The notes beneath the pieces were generated by a model. The model was not told the origin of the DNA, made no database searches, and saw only the letters and a list, made by a program, of their open reading frames with translations. Positions 40,263 through 49,976 of a stretch of 64,000 nucleotides of DNA are shown piece by piece. The first letter of the stretch is position 1, and the number at the start of each line of letters is the position of its first letter. Source of the DNA: Caulobacter sp. (GTDB taxonomy: Bacteria > Pseudomonadota > Alphaproteobacteria > Caulobacterales > Caulobacteraceae); contig WGLL01000011.1 in the NCBI GenBank assembly GCA_016125585.1, positions 62,001 through 126,000 on the forward strand, written 5' to 3'. A program made the position numbers and the translations under genes.

Positions 40263-40808
40263 ATGATTGTTGGTCTGGCGGTGAAGTCGTTCCGGAACGG
40301 CCTTGGAGGCCTGAACCGCTTTTCCGGGCGGGACAACCGGCTGATGTTCTGGCCCTATGGCGGGGTGGTGATCGGCCTTTGGCTCGTGGCAATGTCGACG
40401 CCGATGCTGGGGCTCCTTCCGGCCCGCACGGCCGCTCCGGAGGGGCGCGACGCGGTCCTGTGGGCGGCGCGGAGCATGGCCGGGGATATTGCCCTGGCGG
40501 CCGTCGTCGGACTCCTATGCGGGAGTCTGGTCGCGGCGTCGGTGACCCGCCGACTGCATGACCGCAACCACTCCGGCCTCTGGGCGGCGCCCGCTGCCGT
40601 CTTTCTGGTTCTGTCCTTCGCGATTGCGCCGTGGGCGCGGGCGGCGATACCGGCGGGGAGCATGCCGGAGGGCCCCTGGTTCGCCGCGGCCTTCATCGTC
40701 GTCGGCCTCTATATCGGCAGCCTGATGGTTCTGCTGGCGACCCTGGCGGGCAGGGGAGACAAGGGTGCAAACCGGTTTGGTGAACCGCCGGTTCGGGCCC
40801 GGGATTGA
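40263..40808 (+). CDS. DUF805 family membrane protein
   Basis: 181 residues from ATG 40263. DUF805 pattern: GLNRFSGRDNRLMFWPYGGVVIG, ASVTRRLHDRNHSGLWAAP, with four membrane helices and a polar tail. Function unknown. Confidence 0.85.
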   Translation: MIVGLAVKSFRNGLGGLNRFSGRDNRLMFWPYGGVVIGLWLVAMSTPMLGLLPARTAAPEGRDAVLWAARSMAGDIALAAVVGLLCGSLVAASVTRRLHDRNHSGLWAAPAAVFLVLSFAIAPWARAAIPAGSMPEGPWFAAAFIVVGLYIGSLMVLLATLAGRGDKGANRFGEPPVRARD

Positions 40809-40841
40809 TGGCACGCTTCGGGTTGAACGGGAGATTTGAAC

Positions 40842-41243
40842 ATGGGGTGGCGCGTTGTGCTTGCCGGCCTGGGTGCAACCATGGCGCTGTCGATGACCGC
40901 CATGGCCCGGGACGGGATCGAGGCTGATCGCTGGCGGGCCATGTCCGCCGACGCGCAACGGACGCTGGTCGTCTCGCTGATCCAGGACCGACAGACCTGG
41001 ATGGCTGAGTTTGCAGCTTCACCGGATGACAGGGTGCGCCGGGATGCCAAGGAATTTCTCGATTGCGACGACCGCGAGACCCTTGTCGGGAGGGCGGATA
41101 CGGTGCGGCGGGAAATCGACGTTCACTACGGCAAACCGGAAAACGCCTGTCACACGCCGAACGCCGTGCTCGTCGCCTATCTCGACCAACTCTGCCGGAT
41201 CGAGGGGCCGCAACCGCCCTCCACCCTGGCGCCCTGCGTCTAG
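40842..41243 (+). CDS. Small secreted protein of unknown function
   Basis: 133 residues from ATG 40842. Signal peptide MGWRVVLAGLGATMALSMTAMA, then a helical body with four Cys (FLDCDD, NACHTP, DQLCRI, APCV), probably two disulfides. Ends 4 bases inside the convergent lysA stop. No family recognised. Confidence 0.55.
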   Translation: MGWRVVLAGLGATMALSMTAMARDGIEADRWRAMSADAQRTLVVSLIQDRQTWMAEFAASPDDRVRRDAKEFLDCDDRETLVGRADTVRREIDVHYGKPENACHTPNAVLVAYLDQLCRIEGPQPPSTLAPCV

Positions 41244-42511
41244 AGCCACCCCGCCGGCGTCTCGTCGGCCAGCATTTCCTCATAGGTCGGGCGGCGGCGG
41301 ATGACGGCGAACTTGTCGCCGCTGACCAGCACCTCGGGGACCAGGGGGCGGCTGTTGTACTCGGATGCCATGGCCGCGCCGTAGGCGCCGGCGCTCATGA
41401 AGGCCACCAGGGCGCCGCTGTCGAGGGCGGGGAGCGAGCGGCCCTGGGCGAAGGTGTCGCCGGTCTCGCAGACCGGGCCGACGACGTCCATCGGCTCGGG
41501 CGGGGCGTTGGTGGCCAGGACCGGGCGGATGTCGTGGAAGGACTCGTACATGGCCGGGCGGATGAGGTCGTTCATGGCCGCGTCCAGCACCAGGAACTTG
41601 CGGCCCTCGGGGCGTTCGTGGCGGTGGATGACCCGGGCGATCAGGGCTCCGGCGTTGGCGGCGATCATCCGGCCGGGCTCGAAGGCCAGCCGCACGTCCA
41701 GCCCCTCTACGACCCGGGCGACCATGGCGGCGTAGTCGGCCGGGGTCGGCGGTTCGGGGGCATTGAAGTAGGGGACCCCGAGGCCGCCGCCGAGATCGAG
41801 GCGTTCGACGGCAAGACCGTCGGCGCGGAGGTCCTCGACCAGGCCGCGCATCTTGCGGAAGGCGGCCTCGAAGGGGGCCAGATCGGTGATCTGGCTGCCG
41901 ATATGGCAGGCGACCCCCAGGGGGCTCAGATGGGGATGGGCGGCGGCGGCGGCGTAGAGGCGGCGGGCCTCGCTGAAGGAGACGCCGAACTTGTTCTCGG
42001 CCTTGCCGGTGGCGATCTTGGCATGACCGCCGGCCTCGACATCGGGATTGACCCGGAAGACGACGGGGGCCTGGAGGGTCAGCTGTTCGGCGATGGCGGC
42101 GATCAGCTCCAGCTCGGGCTCGGACTCGACATTGATCTCGCAGACCCCGGCGGTCAGGGCGAATTCGATCTCCGCGCGGCGTTTGCCGACCCCGGAGAAG
42201 ACAATGCGGTCGGCCGGGATGCCGGCGGCCAGGGCGCGGCGGATCTCGCCTTCTGAGACGGTGTCGGCGCCGGCGCCCAGGGCGGCCAGGACGCGCAGGA
42301 CCGAGACGTTGCTGTTGGCCTTGACCGCATAGGCGATCAGCGGCTCGCCGAGGGCGGCGTGAGCGTGCAGCGCCTCGCGGAAGACGTTGAAATGCCGCTC
42401 CAGCGTGGCCTGGCTGTAGACATAGACCGGGGTGCCGACTGCATCGGCGATGCGGGTCAGGGGCACGTCCTCGCAGTGGAGTTCGCCGGAGCGGACCTCG
42501 AAGTGGTTCAC
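41240..42511 (-). CDS. lysA: Diaminopimelate decarboxylase
   Basis: 423 residues. PLP Lys in LIAYAVKANSNVSVLRVLAALG near residue 60, ADTVSEGEIRRAL, GVACHIGSQITDL near 200, LDLGGGLGVPY, EPGRMIAANAGAL and GPVCETGDTF. Makes lysine from meso-diaminopimelate. It overlaps the small lipoprotein gene upstream. Confidence 0.95.
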   Translation of the reverse strand: MNHFEVRSGELHCEDVPLTRIADAVGTPVYVYSQATLERHFNVFREALHAHAALGEPLIAYAVKANSNVSVLRVLAALGAGADTVSEGEIRRALAAGIPADRIVFSGVGKRRAEIEFALTAGVCEINVESEPELELIAAIAEQLTLQAPVVFRVNPDVEAGGHAKIATGKAENKFGVSFSEARRLYAAAAAHPHLSPLGVACHIGSQITDLAPFEAAFRKMRGLVEDLRADGLAVERLDLGGGLGVPYFNAPEPPTPADYAAMVARVVEGLDVRLAFEPGRMIAANAGALIARVIHRHERPEGRKFLVLDAAMNDLIRPAMYESFHDIRPVLATNAPPEPMDVVGPVCETGDTFAQGRSLPALDSGALVAFMSAGAYGAAMASEYNSRPLVPEVLVSGDKFAVIRRRPTYEEMLADETPAGWL

Positions 42512-42789
42512 TGAGGCGGCTTGCCGAAGGGATCGTTGGTCCCGGCGATCGGCTGCTGGCGGATCGTCGCGCTGCTGGAAGCCGGGTCGCGGACTTCCTG
42601 CAGGGAACCGGGCTTCGAAGGCTTGTTGGCGACTTCCGAGGCGGCGCGTTTCTCGGCCTCGGCCTTGGCCCGCTCGTCGGGACCCCAGAGCGGGGCGGGG
42701 CGTTCGAGATCGCCGACCTTGCCGCAGGCGGTGACGGCCGTGGCGGCCAGCAGCAGGGCGATCAGGACGGGGGCGCGAAGGGTCATCAC
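42508..42789 (-). CDS. Small lipoprotein, LptM-like
   Basis: 93 residues. Signal [29 protein letters not shown], with the CGxxGxL-P pattern of LptM-type lipoproteins, then an unstructured Ala/Lys/Pro tail. In many Gram-negatives such a lipoprotein lies just upstream of lysA or dapF. Likely outer-membrane LPS-assembly role, by family. Confidence 0.75.
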   Translation of the reverse strand: MMTLRAPVLIALLLAATAVTACGKVGDLERPAPLWGPDERAKAEAEKRAASEVANKPSKPGSLQEVRDPASSSATIRQQPIAGTNDPFGKPPQ

Positions 42790-44207
42790 AGTCTCTCTTT
42801 CCAGCGCGCGATCTGGGCGCGCACCTGATCCGGGGCCGTCCCCCCGTAGCTGCGCCGGCTGGCGGCGGATGCGGCGGGGGTCAGAACGCTATAGACGCCA
42901 TCGGTGATGCGCGGGTCCAGCGCCTTCAACTGCGGCAAGGTCAATTCGGCCAGATCGACGCCCTGGCTCTCGGCCAGTTTCACCGCGGCGCCGGTCAGGT
43001 GGTGGGCCAGGCGGAAGGGCAGGTCGAGCTCGCGGACCAGCCAGTCGGCGAAGTCGGTGGCGGTGGAGAAGCCTGCGCCTGCGGCGGCGGCCATCTTCTC
43101 GCGGTTGGGCTCCAGGTCGGCGACCATGCCGGCCATGGCCAGCAGGGCCAGCTCCAGGCTGTCGAAGGCCTCGAAGGCCGGGACCTTGTCCTCCTGCATA
43201 TCCTTGGAATAGGCCAGCGGCAGGCCCTTCATGACCACGGTCAGGCTGGTCAGGGCGCCGAGGATGCGGCCGACCTTGGCGCGGACCAGTTCGGCGGCGT
43301 CGGGGTTCTTCTTCTGCGGCATGATCGAACTGCCGGTGGTGAAGGCGTCGGTCAGCTTGATGAAGCCGAACTGCGGCGTCATCCAGATGACGATCTCCTC
43401 GGCCAGCCGCGACAGGTGGGTCGAGCAGATGGTCGCCGCCGACAGGGCCTCCAGGGCGAAGTCGCGGGAGGAGACGCTGTCGAGGCTGTTGGCGGTCGGC
43501 CGGTCAAACCCGAGCGCCGCGGCGGTGCGCTCGCGATCGATGGGGAAGGGAGATCCGGCCAGGGCGGCGGCGCCGAGGGGGCACTCGTTCATCCGCGCGC
43601 GGGCGTCGGCGAAACGGGCGGCGTCGCGGCCGAACATCTCGACATAGGCCATCAGATGGTGGCCGAAGGTCACCGGCTGGGCCGGCTGCAAATGGGTGAA
43701 GCCGGGCATCAGGGCGTCGGCGTGGGCCTCGGCCTTGGCCAGCAGGGCCCGCTGCAGGGCTTTCAGCTGCTGCTGGGTGCGGTCGCAGGCCTCGCGGACC
43801 CAGAGGCGGAAATCCAGCGCCACCTGGTCGTTGCGCGAGCGGGCGGTGTGCAGCCGGCCGGACGGCTCGCCGATCAGTTCGTTGAGCCGGGCCTCCACAT
43901 TCATGTGGATGTCCTCGAACTCGTCGCGGAAGGGGAAGGTCCCGGCGGCCATTTCCGCCTCGATAAGGGAAAGTCCGTGCTGGATTTGCGCCTCATCCTC
44001 GCTAGATATCGCCCCCACGGCGGCCAGCATGGCGGCATGGGCCTTCGAACCGGCCAGATCCTGGGAGGCCAGGCGGCGGTCGAAGCCGATGGAGACGTTG
44101 ATGGCCTGCATCAGGTCCGCCGGCTTGGCGCTGAAACGCCCGCCCCACATGGCCTGTCCGCCTGACTGGTCAGCGGCCTGGCCGGATTTCGAGGAGTCGT
44201 CTGTCAT
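42786..44207 (-). CDS. argH: Argininosuccinate lyase
   Basis: 473 residues. [21 protein letters not shown] start, [55 protein letters not shown], and the signature [16 protein letters not shown]. Last step of arginine synthesis. Its ATG directly abuts the divergent tlpA-like ATG (CAT then ATG at 44205-44210). Overlaps the downstream small lipoprotein gene. Confidence 0.96.
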   Translation of the reverse strand: MTDDSSKSGQAADQSGGQAMWGGRFSAKPADLMQAINVSIGFDRRLASQDLAGSKAHAAMLAAVGAISSEDEAQIQHGLSLIEAEMAAGTFPFRDEFEDIHMNVEARLNELIGEPSGRLHTARSRNDQVALDFRLWVREACDRTQQQLKALQRALLAKAEAHADALMPGFTHLQPAQPVTFGHHLMAYVEMFGRDAARFADARARMNECPLGAAALAGSPFPIDRERTAAALGFDRPTANSLDSVSSRDFALEALSAATICSTHLSRLAEEIVIWMTPQFGFIKLTDAFTTGSSIMPQKKNPDAAELVRAKVGRILGALTSLTVVMKGLPLAYSKDMQEDKVPAFEAFDSLELALLAMAGMVADLEPNREKMAAAAGAGFSTATDFADWLVRELDLPFRLAHHLTGAAVKLAESQGVDLAELTLPQLKALDPRITDGVYSVLTPAASAASRRSYGGTAPDQVRAQIARWKERL

Positions 44208-44825
44208 ATGAACGAAGTTTCCAAGGCCGGTCGGCGGCCCGATCTGTTGCGGTGGGCGATTGCGGTGGCGATCCTGGCGGGCGCGCTGGCGGTTCTATAT
44301 GTCATCCTCAGCGCGGTCATCAAACCGGCAGGGCCCGCCGACCTCAATTCGCTGAAAAAAGGCGGCCTGGCCAAGCTGGAGGTGGTCACCGACTCCCGGC
44401 CGGCGCCGACCGCCCCGTTCACGGATGCCGACGGCAAGGCCCTGACCCTGGCCGACTTCAAGGGCAAGGTGGTGGTGGCCAACTTCTGGGCGACCTGGTG
44501 CGCGCCCTGCAAGGTCGAGATGCCGACCCTGTCGCGGCTGGCGGCGACCTATGACGGCCAGCCGGTGGCGGTGCTGCCGATCAGCATCGACCGCGACGAC
44601 AAGGACGCCGAGGCCCGCGCCTTCATCGCCGCCAACTGGCCCCTGAAATTCTACCGCGATGCGTCCGGCGCGCTGCCCTTCCTGCTGCAGCCGCAGGCCC
44701 AGGGCATGCCGACGACGGTGATCTACGACAAGAAGGGCGTGGAGCGGGCGCGACTGGCCGGCGGCGCTGACTGGGCCAGCCCCGAGGCGATGGATCTGAT
44801 CAAGACCCTGCTGGACGAGAAGTAG
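44208..44825 (+). CDS. TlpA-like thiol-disulfide oxidoreductase
   Basis: 205 residues. One N-terminal membrane anchor ([22 protein letters not shown]), then a thioredoxin fold with [21 protein letters not shown] (WCAPC active site near residue 101) and cis-Pro loop GMPTTVIYD. Periplasmic reductant for cytochrome c assembly or similar. It shares its start point with divergent argH. Confidence 0.9.
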   Translation: MNEVSKAGRRPDLLRWAIAVAILAGALAVLYVILSAVIKPAGPADLNSLKKGGLAKLEVVTDSRPAPTAPFTDADGKALTLADFKGKVVVANFWATWCAPCKVEMPTLSRLAATYDGQPVAVLPISIDRDDKDAEARAFIAANWPLKFYRDASGALPFLLQPQAQGMPTTVIYDKKGVERARLAGGADWASPEAMDLIKTLLDEK

Positions 44826-44964
44826 GGCGCTCGCTCATGCCGGTTTGCGTGCTTTAACACGCGGCCGGCGGCCGCTGCTCAGCATGATGATGATTGTTGA
44901 GCGTTCTCCGTCCCGTCATGCTGCATAGCGAGCCGAGAGGATCACGTGTCGAAGTCCGCATGCT

Positions 44965-45714
44965 GTGAGCCACCCCATGACTGCCACCGAGATCGAGAGG
45001 CTTGAACGGATCGCCGACCGCGCCTGGCCGGCGGCGGAGCGGGCGAGCCTGGGCGGCTGGATTCTCAACGCGGCGTCGGGGTTTTCAGGACGGCTGAATG
45101 CCTGCTGGCCGCTGGGGCCGGCGCCAGGCGGGATGGCGGCGGCGATCGAGGCGGTCGAGGCCTGGTACGGCGCGCGGGGCCTGCGGCCGGTGTTCAAGCC
45201 GGCCGGTCCCTGTCCGGACCTGGAGGCGGCGCTGACGGCGCGGGGCTACCGGCCGCGGACGCCGATCCTGATGATGACGGCGATGATCGGGGAGGCGACG
45301 GCGCCGGTCCGGGTGACCTTGTCCGACGACGCCGATGCGGCTTTCGAGGCGGTGTTTCTGGGCAGCCAGGCCGACCCCCTGGACGCGGCCGAACGGATCG
45401 GGGCGTTTCGCCGGGTCTCGCCCCCGAGGCTTTTTGCGCGGATCGACGTCGACGGCGCCCCGGCGGCCATCGGCGGCTCGGCGGTGGAGGGCGACTGGGT
45501 CGGGATCTTCGGCATGCGGACGCTGGCAAGCTATCGCCGCCGGGGGCTGGCGCGGGACATCGTCGCGGCGCTGCTGGCCGGCGGCTGGCGGGACGGGGCG
45601 CGGCGGGCCTATCTGCAGGTCGAGGCGCCCAACGCCCCGGCCATCGCCCTGTATGAGGGGTTCGGCTTTTCCCGGGCCTTTGCCTACAGCTACTGGGACA
45701 GGGCGGCGGCCTGA
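44965..45714 (+). CDS. GNAT-family N-acetyltransferase
   Basis: 249 residues from GTG 44965; ATG 44977 is also possible. C-terminal GNAT domain: WVGIFGMRTLASYRRRGLARDIVAALL (acetyl-CoA loop) and APNAPAIALYEGFGFSRAF. The N-terminal half has a divergent first GNAT-like repeat. The last 25 bases overlap the convergent transporter gene. Confidence 0.85.
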   Translation: MSHPMTATEIERLERIADRAWPAAERASLGGWILNAASGFSGRLNACWPLGPAPGGMAAAIEAVEAWYGARGLRPVFKPAGPCPDLEAALTARGYRPRTPILMMTAMIGEATAPVRVTLSDDADAAFEAVFLGSQADPLDAAERIGAFRRVSPPRLFARIDVDGAPAAIGGSAVEGDWVGIFGMRTLASYRRRGLARDIVAALLAGGWRDGARRAYLQVEAPNAPAIALYEGFGFSRAFAYSYWDRAAA

Positions 45715-46616
45715 TCGGCCCGGCGCTGGTCGCGGGAGGCGGCCCATTGCGCCAGGGCGACCCCGGCCAGGGCGGCGAGGGCGCCCAGCCCCTGCAAGGG
45801 CGTCATCGCCTCGCTGAAGATCATCCAGCCGAGCAGGGCGGCGACGGCGGGCTGGACCAGCACCACGACCGAGGCGGTGGCCGTCGGCAGCCGGCCGAGG
45901 GCCCAGGCGATGGCTCCCTGGCCGGTGACATGGGCCAGGGCCAGGCCCAGACAGGCGGCCCAGCCGCCGGGACCGGACGGAATGACCTGCTCGCCCAGGG
46001 CCAACATGACCCCGGCCAGACAGATCGCCCCGACCAGGCTGGACCAGAACATCACCGCCATGGTTCCGAAGCGGACCCGGGCCTGACGCACGCAGAGGAA
46101 ATAGGCGGCGTACCAGAGGGCGGTGGCGGCCGAGAGGATGTCGCCCAGGGGCGGGTTGGAGCCCGGCGCCGCGGCGCCGCGGCCCTCGGCCATGGTCCAG
46201 GCGCCCAGCAGGCCGAGGGTCATGCCGGCCAGGAAGATCGGGCCGACCCGCTCGCGGAAGAAGACGAAGCCGATGACCACCACGACGATGGGGGTCAGGT
46301 TGGCCAGCACCGTGGCGTTGGCCACCGAGGTCATGCCGATGCCGTAGTGCCAGAAGGCCAGGTCGGCGGCGAAGAACACCCCGGCCAGAAGCATGGCGAG
46401 GCTGGGTTTCGCCGGGTTGGCGGGCGCGGGGGCCGCGGTTCTCCGGAAGACGAAGGGGGCGAGCAGGGGCAGGGCCAGGGCCAGGCGCCAGAAGCCGCCG
46501 GCGGCCGGTCCGGCTTCGGTCAGCCGCACGAAGATCGGCACGAAGCCGATGGTGCAGGCGCCGGCCAGAAGCGCGATCAGGGGCCAGGGAAAGCGTCCGG
46601 CGCCGGGCGAGCTCAT
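45690..46616 (-). CDS. EamA/DMT-family transporter
   Basis: 308 residues with about ten membrane helices in two EamA repeats (LIALLAGACTIGFVPIFVRLTEAGPA; LPTATASVVVLVQPAVAALLGWMIFSEAMTPLQ). Substrate unknown. Overlaps gluQ by 4 bases. Confidence 0.9.
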   Translation of the reverse strand: MSSPGAGRFPWPLIALLAGACTIGFVPIFVRLTEAGPAAGGFWRLALALPLLAPFVFRRTAAPAPANPAKPSLAMLLAGVFFAADLAFWHYGIGMTSVANATVLANLTPIVVVVIGFVFFRERVGPIFLAGMTLGLLGAWTMAEGRGAAAPGSNPPLGDILSAATALWYAAYFLCVRQARVRFGTMAVMFWSSLVGAICLAGVMLALGEQVIPSGPGGWAACLGLALAHVTGQGAIAWALGRLPTATASVVVLVQPAVAALLGWMIFSEAMTPLQGLGALAALAGVALAQWAASRDQRRADQAAALSQ

Positions 46617-47470
46617 GCTGAAAATCCTAGCTCCCGGCGCAGATCGGACGCGGTGACGCCGCTCTGGCGAATCTCCCTGAGGGTCTGGGCCCTGTCGCGC
46701 TTTGCGTAGCGCTTGCCGTCCGGTCCGACCAGCAGGGGATGATGGCGATAGACCGGCGTCGGCAGATCCAGCAGGGCCTGCAGCAGTCGCTGGACATGGG
46801 AGGCGGTGAACAGGTCCTCGCCGCGCACCACATGACTGATCTGCTGGCGGGCGTCATCGACGACCACGGCGAGGTGATAGGCGACCCCGACATCCTTGCG
46901 CGCCAGCACGATGTCGCCGCCGGGCCAGGGATCGACGGCGATCTCGCCGGTTTCGCCATCGGGACCGGCGCCGGTCTCGGTGAAGGTCAGATGGTCGAAT
47001 CCGCCAAGCCTGTCCCGCGCCGCCGCCAGTGACAGCCGCCAGGCGAAGGGCTTGCCCTGTTGCAGCAGGAGGGCTTCCTCCTCGGCCGGCAGGGGGCCGC
47101 CGGCCGGCGCGGTTTCAGGGCCGTGGGGCGCGCTCTGGGCCGCCTGGCTCAGTTCCCGGCGGGTGCGGAAGCAGCGATAGGCGAGGCCGTCGGCGCGAAG
47201 CCGCGACAGCGCCGCCTCATAGTCGGCCAGATGGTCGGACTGGCGCAGCACCGGCTGCTCCCAGGTCAGGCCCAGCCAGGCCAGGTCCTGAAAGATGGCC
47301 GCCTCGAATTGCGGCCGGCAGCGGGTGACGTCGATGTCCTCGATGCGCAGCAGAAAGCGCCCTCCAGCGTCCCTGGCCGCCTCGAAGGCAGTCAGGGCCG
47401 AAAAGGCGTGGCCCCGGTGCAGATAGCCGGTCGGGGAGGGGGCAAAGCGGGTGACGAAGGCGGCGCTCAC
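46613..47470 (-). CDS. gluQ: Glutamyl-Q tRNA(Asp) synthetase
   Basis: 285 residues, a short glutamyl-tRNA-synthetase paralogue lacking the anticodon-binding domain. VTRFAPSPTGYLHRGHAFSAL (HIGH region) and GPDGKRYAKRD (KMSKS variant); GGRFLLRIEDIDVTRCRP. It charges queuosine on tRNA-Asp with glutamate. Confidence 0.92.
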   Translation of the reverse strand: MSAAFVTRFAPSPTGYLHRGHAFSALTAFEAARDAGGRFLLRIEDIDVTRCRPQFEAAIFQDLAWLGLTWEQPVLRQSDHLADYEAALSRLRADGLAYRCFRTRRELSQAAQSAPHGPETAPAGGPLPAEEEALLLQQGKPFAWRLSLAAARDRLGGFDHLTFTETGAGPDGETGEIAVDPWPGGDIVLARKDVGVAYHLAVVVDDARQQISHVVRGEDLFTASHVQRLLQALLDLPTPVYRHHPLLVGPDGKRYAKRDRAQTLREIRQSGVTASDLRRELGFSA

Positions 47471-47530
47471 CGGCCTGTCATAGACCGGCGACGCGCCGCC
47501 CGCATCAGACTTGGCTGGTCATGGGGCCGA

Positions 47531-47953
47531 TCAGTTGTTGGCGGGCGCCTCGGAGATGTCCTCGAGGATCGCGCCGGCCTTGCGGGCCGAGGCCTCCTGA
47601 GCGAGGTCGCCGAGGGAGACGATGCCGGTGAGATGCTTCTTCTCGTCGACGATCAGGATGCGCCGCACCTCCTTGTCGGTCATCTGGAAGATGACATCGG
47701 CGATGGAGGCGTCCTCGCTGCAGGTCTGGATGTCGGTGCTCATCACCTCGCCGACCGGGGTGTCGAAGCTTCGCTTCTCGCCCACCACCCGGAGGGCGAT
47801 ATCGCGGTCCGTGATCAGACCGCGGATCTCGCCGTCCTCGACGACCGGAATGACCCCGCTTTCGATCTCGGTCATGCGCCGCGCGACATCAGCGACGGAA
47901 TCGGTCGGCTTGGCGACCTGGGGATTGCGGGTCATCACTTCAGAGACTTGCAT
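47531..47953 (-). CDS. CBS-domain pair protein
   Basis: 140 residues made of two CBS repeats (VADVARRMTEIESGVIPVVEDGEIRGLITDRDIALR; IADVIFQMTDKEVRRILIVDEKKHLTGIVSLGDLA). Probably senses adenine nucleotides. The gene-free stretch 47954-48187 upstream shows no clear gene. Confidence 0.9.
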   Translation of the reverse strand: MQVSEVMTRNPQVAKPTDSVADVARRMTEIESGVIPVVEDGEIRGLITDRDIALRVVGEKRSFDTPVGEVMSTDIQTCSEDASIADVIFQMTDKEVRRILIVDEKKHLTGIVSLGDLAQEASARKAGAILEDISEAPANN

Positions 47954-48187
47954 GGGAGGGGGCTCACTTCCGTTCGACAGGTCAGTCTAACGGGTCGGCG
48001 TCCGGGTCGTTCCGCCCCTCGCGCGACAGCCTCTCCCGCGGAGAAGGTCGCCGGGCCCCTGCACGGCGAGGCGGGATCGCGCTCGCAAGGACCCGGACGG
48101 ACAAGGCCCCCGCGCCGGACGCAAGCCTAACGCCTGGAGCCGGTGAGAACAGTGTAATTTTTTGGAACGATCGCGGTCGGCGACGGC

Positions 48188-48826
48188 CTACTTTACCGGT
48201 TCATGGCCCCGGTAACCGAAGCTGCCCAGGTGGCTGAGCACGCCGCGCAGGAAAGCCTCGTCGCCGCCAAGCGCCTCGCGCAACGGGTTGAACTGGGCAA
48301 ATCCGCTCATCTCGGCCAGGCCGTGGGCGGCGCACCAGGCGGCGATGGTGGCCAGCTCGATATCGACATCGGCGACCTCGGGACCGGCGACCTTCCTGAA
48401 CGTCTCGCGGACCAGGCAGTAGGCGCTGTCTTCCTTGTCCTGCATGCCCTCGGGCAGGGAGTCCTTGTCCCGCGAGCGATCATACATCACCCGGTAGAGG
48501 GCCGGATGGCGCTGCGAGAAGCAGACATAGGCGACGCCCAGTTCGGTCATCAGGGTCTGGACGTCGGTTCCGTTCTGACGAACCTCGAGCATGGCCTCGC
48601 CGAGGGCTTCCCAGCCGACGTGGGCCACCGCTTCCAGCAGTTCGTTCTTGTCCTTGAAATGGTGATAGGGCGCGGCCGGGCTGACCCCCGCTTCGCGGGC
48701 CACGGCGCGCAGCGACAGGGCGCTGGGCCCCTCGCGCTCGAGAATGCGGGCGGCGGCGTCGACCAGCGCACGGCGGAGATCACCGTGGTGGTAGGGGCGG
48801 GTGTCGGCAACTGCTGCTGTGCTCAT
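48188..48826 (-). CDS. TetR/AcrR-family transcriptional regulator
   Basis: 212 residues. N-terminal helix-turn-helix (HHGDLRRALVDAAARILEREGPSALSLRAVAREAGVSPAAPYHHFKDKNELLEAVA) with a WHG-type ligand domain. Divergent from a promoter with a TTAGAT/ATCTAA palindrome at 48881-48899, a possible target. Confidence 0.92.
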   Translation of the reverse strand: MSTAAVADTRPYHHGDLRRALVDAAARILEREGPSALSLRAVAREAGVSPAAPYHHFKDKNELLEAVAHVGWEALGEAMLEVRQNGTDVQTLMTELGVAYVCFSQRHPALYRVMYDRSRDKDSLPEGMQDKEDSAYCLVRETFRKVAGPEVADVDIELATIAAWCAAHGLAEMSGFAQFNPLREALGGDEAFLRGVLSHLGSFGYRGHEPVK

Positions 48827-48870
48827 TACGAACCTGTATAAACTTTCATCCGAACGACGTAAAGATCATC

Positions 48871-48899
48871 TTGACACCGCTTAGATCGATGTTATCTAA
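48871..48899 (+). promoter_or_regulatory. Candidate promoter with TTAGAT-N7-ATCTAA operator
   Basis: TTGACA at 48871-48876 with TATCTA at 48893-48898 after 16 bases; the palindrome TTAGAT (48881-48886) and ATCTAA (48894-48899) overlaps the spacer and -10. It lies between divergent tetR and the 37-residue membrane protein gene, so TetR is the natural candidate binder. Confidence 0.55.
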
Positions 48900-49006
48900 A
48901 CACCGTCCAGATCGGACAGACCCCGTTCGCCCCTCCCCGGGCAGAGCGGGGATCAACAATGGGGGGCTCCCGATAACAGGGGCCCAAACTTGAAAGATTG
49001 TGTGTC

Positions 49007-49120
49007 ATGACCACCTCGAAACTCTCCGCCTTCGAACGCTTCTTCGACCGTTCTGTTTCCGTCTACTTCCTGGGCCTTGGTCTGGCTCTGGCCGGCGCGA
49101 CGGCTTTCCTCGGCGTCTGA
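49007..49120 (+). CDS. Single-span membrane microprotein (37 aa)
   Basis: ATG 49007 to TGA 49118-49120. Polar/basic start (TTSKLSAFERFFDRSV) then one membrane helix (VYFLGLGLALAGATAFLGV). A promoter-like TTGACA element lies upstream and a perfect intrinsic terminator (49225-49251) downstream, supporting a dedicated transcript. The ribosome site is weak. Function unknown. Confidence 0.6.
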   Translation: MTTSKLSAFERFFDRSVSVYFLGLGLALAGATAFLGV

Positions 49121-49224
49121 AGCGTCCATCAAGGCCTGGGGCGATCCGAAGCGGGTCGCCCGAAGCCTGAGCTGCCTTCTCGATCCAGACCGCCGCCGTC
49201 ATCGGCGTCGGCGAAAGACTTCAG

Positions 49225-49251
49225 GGGACGCGAAAGCGTCCCTTTTCTTTT
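49225..49251 (+). terminator. Intrinsic terminator
   Basis: GGGACGC (49225-49231), GAAA loop, GCGTCCC (49236-49242), then TTTTCTTTT. A textbook stem, tetraloop and T-tract. It ends the transcript carrying the 37-residue protein before the HNH gene. Confidence 0.92.
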
Positions 49252-49409
49252 GCCTGCGCCCCGACTGTGGCCAATGAGCGTCTTGGAGCTGTCGCCTTTT
49301 GGCGCCATTTTCAACGGGCCCTCGGGAATGCTGGCGATTCCCGAAACAGGCGGAAAGGCAGGCGGGTCTTCAGTCCGATTGCAATCTCCACATCGCGGGA
49401 GCCCCGCGC

Positions 49410-49970
49410 ATGCAGATAACGCCTCATGCGCCGTCCGGCTGGCCCGCCCTCGTGCTGAACGCCGACTACCGGCCGCTCAGCTATTATCCCCTGTCGATCT
49501 GGCCCTGGCAGGATGTGATCAAGGCTGTGTTCCTTGACCGGGTCGATGTGATCTCGACCTATGATGAGGTCATCCGCAGTCCCTCCTTCGAGATGAAGCT
49601 GCCCAGCGTGGTGTCGCTGAAGCAGTATGTCTCCCAGGACCGGCCGCCGGCCTTCACCCGCTTCAACCTGTTCCTGCGCGACTCCTTCGCCTGCCAGTAC
49701 TGCGGCCGGCTGGACGATCTGACCTTCGACCATGTGCTGCCCCGCTCGCGGGGCGGGCGGACGACCTGGGAAAACATCGTCACCGCCTGCGCGCCCTGCA
49801 ATCTGACCAAGGGCGGCCGCACGCCGAGGGAGGCCAACATGCATCCCCATCGCGCGCCCAGGCGGCCCAGCATGCATGAATTGCAGGAACGCGGCCGGCG
49901 GTTTCCGCCCGGTCACCTGCATGAGAGCTGGCTCGACTACCTGTATTGGGACATCGAGCTGGAAGCCTGA
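49410..49970 (+). CDS. HNH endonuclease-family protein
   Basis: 186 residues from ATG 49410. Zinc-HNH core: FACQYCGRLDDLTFDHVLPRSRGGRTTWENIVTACAPCNLTKGGR. The N-terminal LVLNADYRPLSYYPLSIWPWQDVIKAVFLDRVDVI is typical of the widespread chromosomal HNH family of unknown role. No mobile context. Confidence 0.9.
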   Translation: MQITPHAPSGWPALVLNADYRPLSYYPLSIWPWQDVIKAVFLDRVDVISTYDEVIRSPSFEMKLPSVVSLKQYVSQDRPPAFTRFNLFLRDSFACQYCGRLDDLTFDHVLPRSRGGRTTWENIVTACAPCNLTKGGRTPREANMHPHRAPRRPSMHELQERGRRFPPGHLHESWLDYLYWDIELEA

Positions 49971-49976
49971 CGTCGC

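Noticed and set aside
49410-49970. HNH gene considered as part of a phage or restriction system
   Set aside because: It is the common stand-alone chromosomal HNH type with ordinary neighbours and no methylase.
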